A stretch of DNA of 64,000 bases from Bretschneidera sinensis (lineage: Eukaryota > Streptophyta > Magnoliopsida > Brassicales > Akaniaceae), in assembly GCA_023935145.1 (NCBI GenBank), contig CM043703.1, positions 22,865,227-22,929,226 of the forward strand, in the 5' to 3' direction. The notes beneath the pieces are model-generated. The model saw nothing but the letters and a program-made list of their open reading frames with translations. It was not told where the DNA came from and ran no database searches. Position 1 is the stretch's first letter. Every line of letters begins with the position of its first letter. The translations under genes were made by a program, and so were the position numbers. Shown here in pieces: positions 22,061-34,838 of this stretch.

Positions 22061-25000
22061 AGATTCTGGTGATATTGTCCATGTGAGCAATGAAAACTGA
22101 ATGTTCAAGACATTCAAGGAAGTGACTAATGGACAAGAAGTACAAATGAGAAACACTGCTAGAATCAAAGTTTGTGGCAAAGGAATGCTCGAGATTGACT
22201 TCACATCCGGAAAGCATCTAAATCTTCTGAATGTTCTCTATATACCAGAGATTCGAAAGAATTTAATTTCTGTGATCTTTTCGATAAAAAGGATTTTGCG
22301 TTTCTGTTGAATCTAACAAAGTCATATTTTCAAAAAATGGCATGTTTTTTGGAAAAAATATATTATTGTAATGACATATATAAGCTGAGTTTTAATAATA
22401 ATAATAATAACAAGACCACAGTTTCTACTTATATTGTTAAGTCTTCTTCTTTACACCGTTTAGAACATATTAACTCTGGTTATTTAAAGAGCATGTATAA
22501 TTTAGAATTAATAAATACTGGAAATGATGACTTAGGAAAATGTGAAATATGTGTTCAATCTAAAATGGTAAAGAAACATTTTCTTAAGGTACAAAGAGAT
22601 TCAAAATTTTTATGTTTAATACATTATGACTTATGTGAATTAAATGATATGTTAACAAGAGGTGGAAAAAGATATTTTACTACTTTTGTGGATGATGCAA
22701 ATATATTTTTATATGTTTACTTATCAAGATCCAAATATGAAGCTTTTGACATTTTTAAGAAATATAAATCAGAAATAGAAAATCAACTTGATAACAAGAT
22801 TAAAATTCTACGTTCTGATAGAGATGGTGAATATTTCTTAAATTATTTTGATCAATTCTGTGAAAAGCATGACTGAATACATCAACACACTACACCTTAC
22901 ACACCTTAACAGAATGGTTTGGCTGAAAGAAAAAACCGTTCTTTAGTAGAAATGGTAAATTGCATGCTAGTTAATGCTAAACTACCTTTAAACTTATGGG
23001 TTGAAGCATTTTTTACTGCTTGTCATATTCAAAATAAGATTCCAAGAAAGAAAACAAAATTAACTCCTTATGAAATCTAGAAAGGTAGAAAGTCTAACTT
23101 AAATTATTTCAAAGTGTGGGGGTGTTTAGTATATTGTATAATTTCATATCCTAAAAGAACAAAAATATGACCTAGAGTTACTAAATGTGCATTTGTTGGA
23201 TATGCCAAAAATAGTAAGGCATATAAACTACTTGATTTAGAGTCTAACGTTATTATTAAGTCACGAGACGTAAAATTCTTTGAAAATAAGTTTTCTACTG
23301 ATTTTGAGGTTATAGAAAAAGAGTCTCAAAGTGATGAGTCCATTAAAGGATTAAGACCAGAAATTGATAATAGAAAAATTAATGTTCCTGAAAGGACTGT
23401 TGAATCTAGATGGAGTATTAGGGCAAGAAAATAGAAGACTTTGGATCCTGATTTCATTACTTCTCAATCATTGCTATTTCTGGTTGAAGGTGACAAAAAT
23501 AATAATGTATTGAATAAAATACCTATTATGTTTAACCTAGAAGAGGATCCTACAACCTTTAAGGAAGCTATGGCTTCAAGAAACAATTTTGTTTGGGAAG
23601 AAACTATTAATGATGAGATGGATTCTATAATGGGTAACAATACTTGGGTATTGATAGATTTACCCAAAAGATCAAAACCTATTAGGTGTAAGTGGGTGTT
23701 TAGGAGAAAATATAATACTTATAGCACTATTCAAAATTTTAAAGCGAGACTAGTAGCCAAAGGTTTTAGATAAAAAGAAAGGATTAATTATTTTGACACT
23801 TATGCACCAGTTGCATGTATTGTTTCTATTAGAGTCTTTATAGCTTTAGCATCCATTTATAATTTGTATATTCACCAAATGAATGTAAAAACTGCTTTCT
23901 TAAATGAGGAAGTATATATAGAACAAACCGAAGAGTTTATTTTTCACGAAAATGAAAACAAATTGTTTAAATTAGTCAAATCTCTTTATGGTCTAAAACA
24001 AACTCTAAAACAATGACATGAGAAATTTAACTCTGTTATTTTATCCTTCGATTTTAAACATAACAGTGCTCATTTACTCCAAATTTACTAAAAATTATTG
24101 TGTTATAGTTTTTTTATATGTTGATGATATGTTAATCATTAGTATAAACATGGAAGGAGTAAATGAAACTAAAAAGTATTTGTCTTTTGTCTTTAAGATG
24201 AAAGATATGGCTGAAGCAGGTACAAAATTAAAATTAAGAAACATAGTGGGGGTTATATTTTAAGTCAATCTCGCTATATTGAGAAAGTATTAACTAAGTT
24301 TAAAAATCTTGCTTTCAAAGAGTATAATACTACTTTTTATCCAAGTATTAAATTACATAATAATTTTGGTAGAGCAGTGGTACAACTTGAATACGCTAGT
24401 GCTATTAGTAGTGTAATGTATGCAATGCACTACACTAGACCAGATATTTCCTATTATGTGTGTAAAATTAGTAGATATATTAGTAATCCTAGTATAGAAC
24501 ATTCTAAATTCATTGATAGGATAATGAGATATATCAAGAATACTAGCGGTTTTGGGCTGTTTTACAACAGTTACCCAAGTATATTATAAGGATACATTGA
24601 TGCGAGGTTAATTACAAGTGTGGGAGATAATAAATCCACAAATGAGTGGATATTCACTCTTGATGGGGGTGCAATTTCTTAGGCAACTAAGAACCAAACT
24701 TGTATATCTCACTCAACTATGGAATTCAAATTTATTTCCCTAGCAACAACTAGGATGGAAGCTGAATTGATTAGGAATTTTTTGTTAGACATCAAATTGT
24801 GGCCTAGTCCAACGCCTCCTGTTTCACTTTATTGTGATAGTGAAGTTACTTTATCAAGAGCTTATAGTAGTACCTATAATGGTAAGTCTAGACATATCAG
24901 TCTTAGACATAAGTATGTGAGACAATTGATATAAGATGATATCATTACAATTGTCCATGTAAATTCAAGTAAGAACATGGTTGATCCACTTACTAAGGCA

Positions 25001-25069
25001 CTCGTAAGAGACCTAGTAAGCAGAACATCTAAAGAGATGAGGCTTAAACCATATAAAAGTCAGCAGTGA
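22061..25069 (+). pseudogene. Copia internal region 2: decayed pol
   Basis: Protease remnant (WWLDSG near 22055), gag-pre-integrase and integrase (22307-23420), reverse transcriptase (23560-24230, with KWVFRRKYN, ARLVAKGFR and the catalytic LYVDDMLII near 24115), and RNase H (24480-25069). Broken by stops including 22906-22908 and 23078-23080, at the same codons as in internal region 1. A small deletion after KTAFLNEEVYIEQ and several frameshifts also occur. The final block near 24970 (KNMVDPLTKAL) marks the end of pol. Confidence 0.85.
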
Positions 25070-25595
25070 TGACAATCCAACCTAATTATTGTAAACCACT
25101 AGTCCTAGATCTTAATGGGTAATAACAAGTTACTGTGATTGACAGTTGATATTGTCACAAAATTGAGAAAAACATTATCATCCATTATATTTTAGAGGAT
25201 GAGTTAAACTCTTAGTAAAGTTATAAAATGCTTTCTAGTAATAGAAACACAAGTGGAACTTCACCTAGATGAAAGAAGGGCTGGTACCGCTTCTTATAAA
25301 GAGTTATGGTTTCCTCTCTTGAGGTTCATGAAACCAGAATATAGCACATGACCATAATAGTGCTAAGTGAAAATAAATTCTCACCGAAATAAGAGAATTG
25401 TATGTGTGTGGTGGCTCCGTTCGTATCATCTAGGAATGCTGGTTTAATCTAAGGACACCATTCATTTCGATATGACTTTGCGTTGTTTACACTAATATAA
25501 GGTTTTAAATCGAACTATACCTTCTTTATGCATACAAGACTCAGAGATATTGTGGCAACATTTTTCAAAATTAGTTTTTGAAACAAGTGGGGGAT
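25070..25595 (+). other. 3' untranslated region of copia internal region 2
   Basis: Non-coding sequence between RNase H and the polypurine tract, closely matching 19485-20023 of internal region 1. Conserved non-coding length shows that the two bodies are copies of one parent. Confidence 0.7.
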
Positions 25596-25913
25596 GGTTG
25601 AAAAAATCAGCTCTTATAACTGAGTTTAGACCATTTTAAGGTCTTAATTTAAGCTAATTAATGGTCCTTAAGAAACGTTCAATTAGGTGCATTAAATTAA
25701 ACTCAAGTTGTAGATTTAATGGGTATTTATTTTGATTTAAAAGGAATCCTAATATAAGAGCTTAAAATGAGAATAAAGAGTTGTTTGAAAACCAAAATAG
25801 GCTTTATCCCACATTGATAAGAAAATGAGAAATAAAATGCTTTATAAGCATTTATTTGGGATTCTTATCTACTTATTTTAAAATAAGGGATAAAGTCGCG
25901 TCGCAATGGTACT
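25596..25913 (+). repeat. Copia LTR3, left part
   Basis: The first 318 bases of LTR3, with the start changed from tgttg to ggttg. It is interrupted at 25913 by the Athila element and continues at 37515. Confidence 0.85.
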
Positions 25914-27170
25914 TGATAAGTGCTTAAATATTCGTATTTAAGCCCCTTAATTTACACTTGTTAAGTTCCTAGTCATGTTATTTCGTGCTATTTTATTTCA
26001 TTTCTGTGTTTTCCCAGGATATCGAAGAAAATAGAGCATTATCTAGTTTGGAGAACAAAAAAGGGAAGAACTAGAAACTGCACACAGTGGGATCGAGCAC
26101 AGAAGTGTGCGATCGAGTGCACCAACACTCATGCGCACAAGAAGAAGGCTCGAGCGCAACCTTGCGCTTGAGCGCACCAACATGAGATCAAGCACACCCG
26201 TGCAGTAAAATGGCAGAACCTGTTTTGGAAAGTAGGGTTAGGGTTCTATTTTTCTAGTTAGGGTTTCCAGATGTCTTTGGACCTTATAAATAGGCCTGTA
26301 AATACAGAGAACAAATATTCTTTTCAGTTTTAAGCTTTGGAGACGAATTGACAACTGTTCTCCACAGTATTTTTGGGTTTCTTTTTCCTTTTATTTTATT
26401 TTATGAAGATGTTTAGCCTCAAAACTATGTGTAACTTACTTACTAGTAGGGCTCGATTGAAGCCCTAATTATATTTTTCCATATATGAATATTGATGCCT
26501 TTGTGATAGCTGTGTTATGATTATTAACTTGATTAATGCCTATTTTTATTGAAATTCCTCATATGTGTTTGCCTGATCAACATATGCATGTGGTATTGAT
26601 TAGTTAGTTAGATCAATTTGGATAACCGAGTCCTAGGTCTGACAATAGTAACAAAAGAAATTCACACCGGATTCTTGGGTTAATCAACATGAAAAACCAG
26701 GAGTATATAACATGCCCTAGGTCTTGTGTGTTTGTTGATTTTCACGGAGCATATACTCTCTTAAGGAACAACTTAGTATACACCATGCTAAATCCCTTAA
26801 GAGAGAAAAGAGTTAGAGTATACACCATGCCTAACTTGTTGCTTAGGAAAATGAATAGCCTAAGGAGTATACACCATGCCCTTAGGTTGACGATAGTAGG
26901 TATTCATAATATGACTAAAACATTGGCATATTGTTTTATTGGGAAAATATGATTAGTGGTGGATATCAAAGCCCTATGTTCTTATCACTATCAATCCAAA
27001 CTCAATATTTATTTCTATCATTTTATATTGCGAAACTGATTAAGCAAAATTCACTAATCCCTGTGGAGATGATCTCACATTTGCACACTATGCTACTGTT
27101 GACCTTGTGCACTTTCAAGTAAAACTGTTCAAATATTTTCTTATTAATTTAGGTATATATTTGCACGACA
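25914..27170 (+). repeat. Athila 5' LTR
   Basis: 1,257 bases. It contains GATCGAG-type motifs at 26089-26200, a TATA-like cttataaatagg near 26283, and five loose repeats related to gagtatacaccatgcc between 26699 and 26885. The internal open frame there also occurs in the 3' LTR but shows no protein similarity I know. Confidence 0.9.
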
Positions 27171-27176
27171 AGTTTT

Positions 27177-27193
27177 TGGCGCTGTTGTCGGGG
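27177..27193 (+). promoter_or_regulatory. Athila primer-binding site
   Basis: The sequence tggcgctgttgtcgggg lies six bases after the LTR end and resembles the tggcgccgttgccgggg site of Athila and Tat elements, complementary to tRNA-Asp. Confidence 0.85.
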
Positions 27194-27418
27194 ATTGTGC
27201 TAAATTTCTGTTTAGGATTATTTTTTGTTCAATTTTATTCTATTTCATCAAAAATCTAATTTATTTTCATTTTTTGTTGTTTTGTTTCAGGTACTGCAGC
27301 AGTGTAATCTGTGGCAATGCGACTGAGTGCACTGCTTGGTGCGATCGAGTGCACTCGAGTTAGAGACTACCAGAGCAGCAATACTGAAGCTGCTGCACTG
27401 AAGTGTTCCAGTTAATTC

Positions 27419-28836
27419 ATGCAAGGACTTCGATCTAGGAATCAAACTTTCTTTCCCCTCGATACAGAGCTTGAGTGAACCATTCAACAAAGGCTGAGAG
27501 ACATCATTGAAAAGGTAGAAAAGGAATTCGAGGGAGAAGCACAAATAACGGAGCAGCTTGACAACCAACCGCCACCAGAACGAAGACCCATGAAGCAGTC
27601 TTTCATTCCACAGACTCTCAACCAGCCCTCATACATTGCGTATCAACCTGAGATGGAAGGCAATTATTACATATTCCCGCAGACACTCAGTGCTTTGACT
27701 TATTTTAGGGGTACACCTACTGAGGACCAACACTTGTATCTTCAGAAATTCTTTGATCTCTGCAAGTTCCAGCATATCCGAGGCCTAAACCAAGAGTGAA
27801 TCAGGTTAATTCTTTTCTCTTTTTCATTAAAAGATAATGCTAAACTGTGGTACAATTCATTGCCTACAATTTCTATCCATACTTGGGAAGAGTTGGCCAA
27901 TAAATTCCTAAGGAAGTTTTTCCCAGCTCAAAAGATAAGACAAATGAGGAAAGAGATTCAGTCTTTCCAACAGAAGGATAGAGACCTATTCTTTGAGGCA
28001 TGGGGACATTTCAATGAGTTGCTACTCAAATGCCCACATCACAATCTACCTCAGGATGAACTGGTACAAGCTTTCAATAAAGGTTTGAGTGATACTAATA
28101 AAAGTATTGTGGATTCAGGTTGTTGAGGTGTGCTGAGCTGTTTGAGACATTAAGTGAGCACACCCAGCAATTCTCCTCTAGAGGTAGATAAGAAGTTAAG
28201 AGCAAAGGTATGTATGAGGTGACTCTATATAGTGGATCCTCTAATCAGATAGTTGCTGTGGAGAGGAAGCTAGATCTGCTTGTTAAAGCTATGACTGCTC
28301 AGAACGCCTCACCTAGTCCACTAGCTACACCACTCCAGGTATGTGTTATATGTTCTCATTTTGATCATAATACTGAGACATGTTCTTTATATTCATCAAC
28401 AGATCCAAAGTAAGCGAATTATGTGGGATCGAACAACTACCCTCCCAAGAACAACCCATATGCAAATACCTACAATCCTGGATGGCAAAATCACCCTAAT
28501 TTCTCATGGATTAACAATCAGAATGCCCTGAACCTTCAAGGGCAGCAAAGGAACTCCCAACCAGCAGCCCACTCAGTTATCGAATCTAAGAAAAGTGACA
28601 TAGAGAGTCTTGTGAGGCAATTGACAACTCAGCAATAACAGTTGATGACTTCCCAAGATCAGTTCATAATAGATAAAAGGCAATTTCAGACTGTGCTAAG
28701 ACAAACCACTACAAAACATGAACAAGCCATTCAAAGACTAGAGGTACAAATGAGGCAATTGACTAAGGAACTGAGTGGCAGAAAGCAAGGTGAGCTTCCA
28801 GCTCAAATACTACCTAATCCAGGAGGGCATCAGTAA
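27419..28836 (+). pseudogene. Athila gag
   Basis: Capsid gene. It starts at MQGLRSRNQ (27419), has the retrotransposon gag domain (YFRGTPTEDQHLYLQKFF, then KLWYNSLP and FLRKFFPAQKI), and ends with a CCHC knuckle CVICSHFDHNTETC at about 28347-28388. A Gln- and Asn-rich tail with a likely coiled coil follows (28570-28830). Stops near 27474, 27797 and 28123 and others break it, so no full-length Gag can be made from this copy. Confidence 0.85.
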
Positions 28837-29194
28837 CTGAATGTTGTTACAACTCTCAGAAATGGTAAGGTCATAGGAACCGATGAGTCTGCACAAGCAT
28901 CTCTAGAAAAACCATCTACATTAAAGGTAAGTAAAATGGAGAAGGTGAATGTACCACCTTTCCCGCAAAGGTTAGTAAAGCAAAAAAAAAAGAAAATAAA
29001 CTGCTTGATATTTTGAAACTTTACGGAAAGTAGAAATAAACATTCCTTTATTAGATGCAATTCAACAAACAGCTGCTTGCACTAAATTTTTGAAAGATTT
29101 TTGCATTCATAAGAGGAAGTTTCAGGAACATAAGACAGTAGCTTTAACTGAAAAGGTAATTGCGGTATTGTTAAGAAAGCTACCACTAAAGCTA

Positions 29195-31381
29195 AAAGAT
29201 CTAGGTAGTTTTATTATTCCCTAGAGGATAGGTGACCAACTGTTTGAGCGTGTATTATTGGATTTAGGAGTGGGTGTAAATTTGCTGCCATACACAATAT
29301 TTGAAACATTAGGCTTGGGAGAGCTTCAACTGACTTTCAACACTTTTTAATTGGCAGACAGAAGCATCAAAAGACCTAGAGGTATTCTTGAGGATGTCTT
29401 AGTAAAGGTAGGTGAGTTTATTTTACCTGCTGATTTTATTGTGTTGGATATGGAAGAATGACCTATGCCATTACCTTTGCTCATTATCTTAGGAAGACCC
29501 TTTATGAGAACTACTGACACAAAAATTTGCGTGAAAATGGGTATAATAAGTATGAAGGTAAATGGTGAAAAAATAGAGCTCAAAATATTTGAAGCATTAA
29601 AATTACCTCAAGATGATATGGAATGTTTTAATGTATATATGATACAAAGTTTTGTTGAGCATGCTTTTCAAGTCCATCATATTGATCCATTGGAGATCAC
29701 CCTTACCCATAGCTTCATAAGATTGGATATTGAGCAAGAACTTGAAGATGTTACTGATGACATCATTAAAGCTGTGCACCTCCTTGAGGCATCTCTAAAA
29801 CAGCTAAGTAAGTCTACCCCTCCATTTGAATCTCTTGTACCTACTAATACTACTCTTCTCCCTTATATTGTCCAAGCACCAAACTTGGAATTGAAGCAGT
29901 TGCCAGAGAATTTAACCTATGCCTATTTGGGAGAAAATAGGACATTACCTATGATTGTTACTGCCAATTTAAGTGTTGGGAAAGAAAAGAAACTGTTAAG
30001 AGTTCTTAGAGAGCATAGATCTGCTATTGGATAGACCATCGCTGACATCAAGGGGATAAGTCCAGCCAAGTGCATGCATCATATCTACCTTAAGGATAAA
30101 GTAAAACCCACCCAGGATGCTCAAAGAAGACTCAACCCACAGATGAAAGAGGTAGAAAAGGCAGAGGTATTAAAACTATTAGATGTTGGCATTATCTACC
30201 CCATCTCAGACAATAAATGGGTAAGTCCAGCCCAAGTTGTTCCCAAAAAAAGTGGAATCATAGTGGTGAAGAATGAAGATGAGGAGCTAATACCTACAAG
30301 GATAACCACTGGTTGGAGGGTATACATTGATTACAGAAGGCTAAACAAAGTGACCAGAAAAGATCATTTCCCATTGCCCTTCATTGATAAGATGATAGAG
30401 AGATTAGCTGGCCATAGCTATTATTGCTTCTTAGATGGGTATAGTGGTTACAACCAGATTGTCATAGCACCAGAGGACTAAGAAAAGACTACCTCTAAAT
30501 GCCTTTTCGGTACATTTTCTTATAGAAGGATGACATTCGGTTTATGCAATGCACCGGCCACCTTTCAAAGATGTATGACGAGCATTTTTTTTGACATAGT
30601 GGAGAAATTCTTTGAGGCATTTATGGATAATTTTAGAGTTTTTAGGTCTATTTTTGATGAATGCCTCAATCTTCTAGAGAATTTCCTAAAGAGATGTGAA
30701 GAATGCAACTTAGTACTAAATTGGGAAAAATGTCACTTTATGGTTCAAGAAGGCATTGTGTTGGGCCATTCCATTTCCAACAAAGGTATTGAGGTAGGCA
30801 AGGCTAAGATCAACATCATTTCAAAGTTGCCTCCTCCTCTAATAGTCAAGGGTGTCAGAAGTTTCCTTGGACATGCTAGATTCCACAAACGATTCATTAA
30901 GGAATTTTCTAAGACCTTTAGACCTCTTTGTGCACTGTTAACTAAAGATACCAAGTTTGAATGGACTGACGACTGTATGAAAGCTTTCAACAAATTGAAG
31001 AACGTTCTCACCTCCGTACCAATAATGATGGCACCTGATTGGAGTCTTCCATTTGAGTTGATGTGTGATGCCAGTGACTTCACCTTGGGAGCTGTCTTAG
31101 GCCAGGGAGTCAATAAGGTACCTCATACTATTTACTATGCTTCTATAACTTTAAATAATGCTAAGCTAAACTATTCTACTACTGAAAATGAATTGTTAGC
31201 TGTTATTTTTACTTTGAAGAAGTTTAGATCATACCTGATTGACTCTAAGGTTATTGTATTTACTGATCATGCTGCTTTGAGATATTTGTTTTCTAAGAAA
31301 GATGCAAAGCCTAGGTTAATCAGATGGGTACTCCTATTACAAGAGTATGACTTGGAGATTAAAGATAAGAAGGGCAGTTAG
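29195..31381 (+). pseudogene. Athila protease, reverse transcriptase and RNase H
   Basis: Protease: LLDLGVGVNLLPYTIF near 29254, with the Asp of the active site. Reverse transcriptase: from about 30070 ([60 protein letters not shown]). The catalytic FMDD is FMDN near 30627, an Asp-to-Asn change that should abolish polymerisation. A TAA at 30479-30481 replaces the usual Gln. RNase [20 protein letters not shown] through [12 protein letters not shown], ending with a stop at 31379-31381. The order PR-RT-RH-INT is that of Ty3/gypsy. Confidence 0.9.
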
Positions 31382-32560
31382 ATGGTTGCAGATCACTTAT
31401 CTAGGCTACCTCATGAGGACGACAAAAATAAGCTACCTTTGAATGAGAACTTCCTCGATGAACAATTGTTCGCATTAGAGGTAACACTTCCATGGTATGC
31501 TGATATTGTCAATTATATAACTACTAAGGTTTTTCCTCTAGGTATGACCAGTCAAGAAAAGAAACGGTTGATATTTATGTCTCGACACTATTATTGGGAT
31601 GATTCCTACCTATTCAAATTCTGTCCTGATCAAATCATCAGAAGATGTCTCAGAGGAAGAGTATTTAAGCTTACTGCAACATTGCCATCAGTTTGCTTAT
31701 GGAGGACATTTTGGGGCCAAGAGAACATCTCTTAAGGTATTACAATCCGGTTTTTATTAGCCTAATTTGTTTAAAGATGCCTTTTCATTTTACAGCTCAT
31801 GTGATAGATGCCAGAGGATAGGTAACATATCATCCAGAAATTAGATACTCTTACAAAATATTTATATAGTATAACTTTTTGATGTATGAGGTATTGATTT
31901 CATGGGTCCATTTCTTAACTCCTATGGTTATTTATATATTCTTGTGGGTGTGTATTATGTGTCCAAATTGGTCGAGGCTGTCCCCTCAAAGACTAATGAT
32001 CACAAAGTGGTTGTAAAGTTTCTACAGGATAATATCTTTACTCGGTTTGAGACTCCAAGAGCAATCATCAGTGATGGAGGCAGCCACTTCCATAATCAAT
32101 CTTTTGTTGCCCTAATCAAGAAATATGGGATCATCCATAAAGTTGGAACTTCATATCATCCTTAAACCAGTGGTCAAGTGGAGATAAGTAACCGAGAGAT
32201 CAAGGGCATCCTGGAGAGGACCATGAATCCTAATCGGAAGAATTGGTCTTTGCGCCTGAATGATGCTCTATGGGCATATAGGACAACTTACAAGACACCA
32301 ATTGGCATGTCTCCATACTGATTAGTCTTTAGGAAAGTATGCCATCTACCGGTGGAATTAGAGCATCGAGTATATTGGGCCATAAAGCAATTCAATTTTG
32401 ACATGAAACAAGTGGATGAGAAGAGGAAGTTGCACTTAAATGAGCTGGAAGAATTAAGGTATGATGCATATGATAGCGCCAAGCTCTACAAAGAAAGGAC
32501 AAAAGAATATCATGATAAAAAAAACTAGTTAGGAAAGAGTTTCGTGTGGGATAAAAGGCG
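31382..32560 (+). pseudogene. Athila integrase
   Basis: The N-terminal part begins with MVADHLSRLPHEDD, followed by a zinc-binding region in which a one-base frameshift occurs near 31650; the shifted frame still reads HQFAYGGHFGAKRTSLKVL and CDRCQRIGN. The catalytic core keeps its acidic residues: GIDFMGPF (31892), AIISDGGSHF (about 32072) and the Glu in [13 protein letters not shown] (about 32170). Stops at 32163 and 32319 break the frame. Sequence resembling the C-terminal domain runs to about 32830 in broken frames. Confidence 0.85.
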
Positions 32561-33044
32561 TTGCTCTATAATTCAAGATTAAGGTTATTCCTAGGCAAAC
32601 TTAAGTCTTGATAATCTAGTCCTTATATGGTTACTAAGGTCTTTCCTCATGGTGCTTTGGAGATCTATGGTTCCAACAATAATCAGACGTTCACAATGAA
32701 TGGATACATAGTCAAGCCATACCTTGAAATCAACTTGCCACCAACTGATAAAGATTTGGCACTTCAATCTGTCTAGTATACAGCAGAACTGAGAGCACTT
32801 GAGCCACATGAGGTGAACTTTAAGTGCCCTATTCCAGGAGAGTAGTACTGAAGCTACTATAGAGAGCATTTGAGCAATTCAGACTTTGAAAAACGTGTAG
32901 CTCAAGCCCCTTTATTGAGATCAGTGGTACTGAGGCCACTGAGTACTGTACATTTCTATTTTTATTGTTCATTGTTTTTCATTATTTTTATTTTTTTTCC
33001 TTACTTTCTATAGTTCAATTAGTGATTTAGTACACTTTGTCCTT

Positions 33045-33675
33045 GCGATCGAGTGCATCTCACTATATATTCGAGCGCAACCTCGACATATGCCAAATAG
33101 CGGGCAAGCGTAATCACATGCATACACCTCCGAACAAGTGCGATCGAGTGCACTTCACAATGCAATTGAGCGCACTCAGGGCAGAGAGTCACGTGTTTAT
33201 TTAAAATCATTTGATTTTGCTACCACATTTCACTCTCACTCTCACATCTCTCACACTCTACACTCTCTCCCCTTTTCGCCCACACCTAATCTTTCACTGC
33301 ACATCACCACCATATCACCACCACATCACCACCACGTACACCCTCACATCGCTCCTCCCCGTCACCAGGTATAATCATCTCCCTATTTCACCCTTCATAA
33401 TCATACACGGTCACAACCCAATTAACCACGTTTTTTTTATTCTTCATTTTACTAATCATTGCTTATACAATGTGTCTCTTGTTGTGTGGTTGGTTTTGTT
33501 TGCAATCTGTAGGAGGTTGGAATACTTTAGGTAGTGTTGAGCTCTACTTGGTTCACAGGTCGCACACCACCTGTTTGAGAAAACTCTTGACTGTGTGCAA
33601 TCGAGTGCGGGAGTATTGCGATCGAGCGCAGAGGGAAAGTGCGATCAAGCACACTATACTGTGATCGAGTGCAAA
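33045..33675 (+). repeat. GATCGAGYGCAC motif cluster before the extra ORF
   Basis: Eight near-copies of gcgatcgagtgcac lie in the non-coding interval after integrase, near 33045, 33071, 33140, 33162, 33598, 33618, 33641 and 33661. The same motif recurs in both LTRs (26091, 26110, 26150, 26164, 26185; 36431-36540) and the leader (27319, 27341), but I did not see it elsewhere in the window. Between the two groups here is a CAC- and TC-rich tract (33230-33370). Confidence 0.8.
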
Positions 33676-33696
33676 TTCTGCAGAACCTTATCCAAA

Positions 33697-34838
33697 ATGC
33701 CTAAGCACACTGTTTTCATCTCCCGTGCCTCGGGAAGCCGAACACAGTCCTCCCGACCCAGCTTCAAACAACGGGAGTTCTTATTCGAGACCACATTCAA
33801 CATTGAAGATGATTTCAAAAACTTTGAAGTCACTCAATGGGCGGTCCAGGAATTCAAGCATCGGGGTTTGAAGAGGCTGTTTAAACCTGTCTGCTCTACT
33901 GCCTACACCCAGTTCGTGGTTCAGTTTTATGATAACCTATCTTTCGATGTAGCAAAACAAGTGTCTTGTCCTTATCTATTCAAGGCAAGTACATCGGTGT
34001 AACATCTGCAGATATAGCTGCTGCCCTCCATTGTTGTGATGAGTCTCCTCCCGAGGACACCCAGATAGATGAGCAGCCGGAGTCCTTCTCTTTGTCCACC
34101 ATAATTGAGGACATGTGTGCTGGGCAGTATGTTGATCGACACAATAATGTTGGGAGCCGGTCCAAGTTGCCTCCACAACTCTAGCTCATGGATTCCGTTC
34201 TTCAACGGAATGTGTGCCCATTGGGACACAAGACCCAGAGGCGTGACTAGTTCTTACAAGCATTATATACATTCTACAGTGGCCACTGGTACTCCATCCC
34301 AGCTATCATCTGGGGCCAGCTTCATAAGTTCTAGGACCACATCCATGCATGCCAAGTCACTACTGTTAATGCCTGGGGGCTCCCATTCCTGTTCCTCCTC
34401 AGCTACATTTTCAAGAAAAAAGGGATTAAGGGCTCATCCATCAATGGACTAGTCCGAGAGCACCTCTTTTTCGGGAAGGCTCAGTGGACACAAAGCTAGT
34501 CACACATGCCTTGAGGACTCCGAAGGTAGGCACCAGCTGTAGAGAGAGTAGCAGATGACCCTATGGAGACAAAAGATCCTGCAGCTAGCCCGACTTGGGA
34601 GGAGGACCATCCAGACATGGGACACACAGGGTACCAGCACATTTTTGAGGAGATGTTCTCTTTCTGGTGTGAGCTCTCTGATATTCGATGAGAGAATCAA
34701 GAGGCTACATTACTAGTGCATCAGCGCATCGATGGTTTGGAGGCACGCTTTACGAGGCAAAAGGCGATAATCCAGGCCATTCTTGATCGACTACCTCTCA
34801 CCTCTGGTGCCTCATCGTCTGCACCACTTGGTGACTAA
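33697..34838 (+). pseudogene. Extra ORF after integrase in the Athila element (plant transposon-protein type)
   Basis: Athila elements carry a third ORF, long described as envelope-like, and many plant copies match a family annotated as putative plant transposon protein. Here the frame starts MPKHTVFISRASGS and has a conserved-looking core (KQREFLFETTF, then RGLKRLFKPVC). A frameshift near 33988 leads to YIGVTSADIAAALHC, and after a stop at 34182 a second core follows (FYSGHWYSIPAIIWGQLHKF, KKKGIKGSSINGLVREHLFF). A Glu-rich, possibly coiled-coil tail ends at a stop at 34836-34838. I see no clear signal peptide or membrane segment. It is broken by at least one frameshift and several stops. Confidence 0.65.

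Noticed and set aside
26689..26952. 87-codon frame in the Athila 5' LTR, with a counterpart at 37069-37293
   Set aside because: It is open in both LTRs simply because they are near-identical copies; its text consists of the gtatacaccatgc repeats and resembles no protein.
33138..33664. Overlapping frames rich in His, Thr and Pro before the Athila extra ORF
   Set aside because: They translate the CAC-rich tract and the GATCGAG motifs in several frames at once, with no conserved domain.
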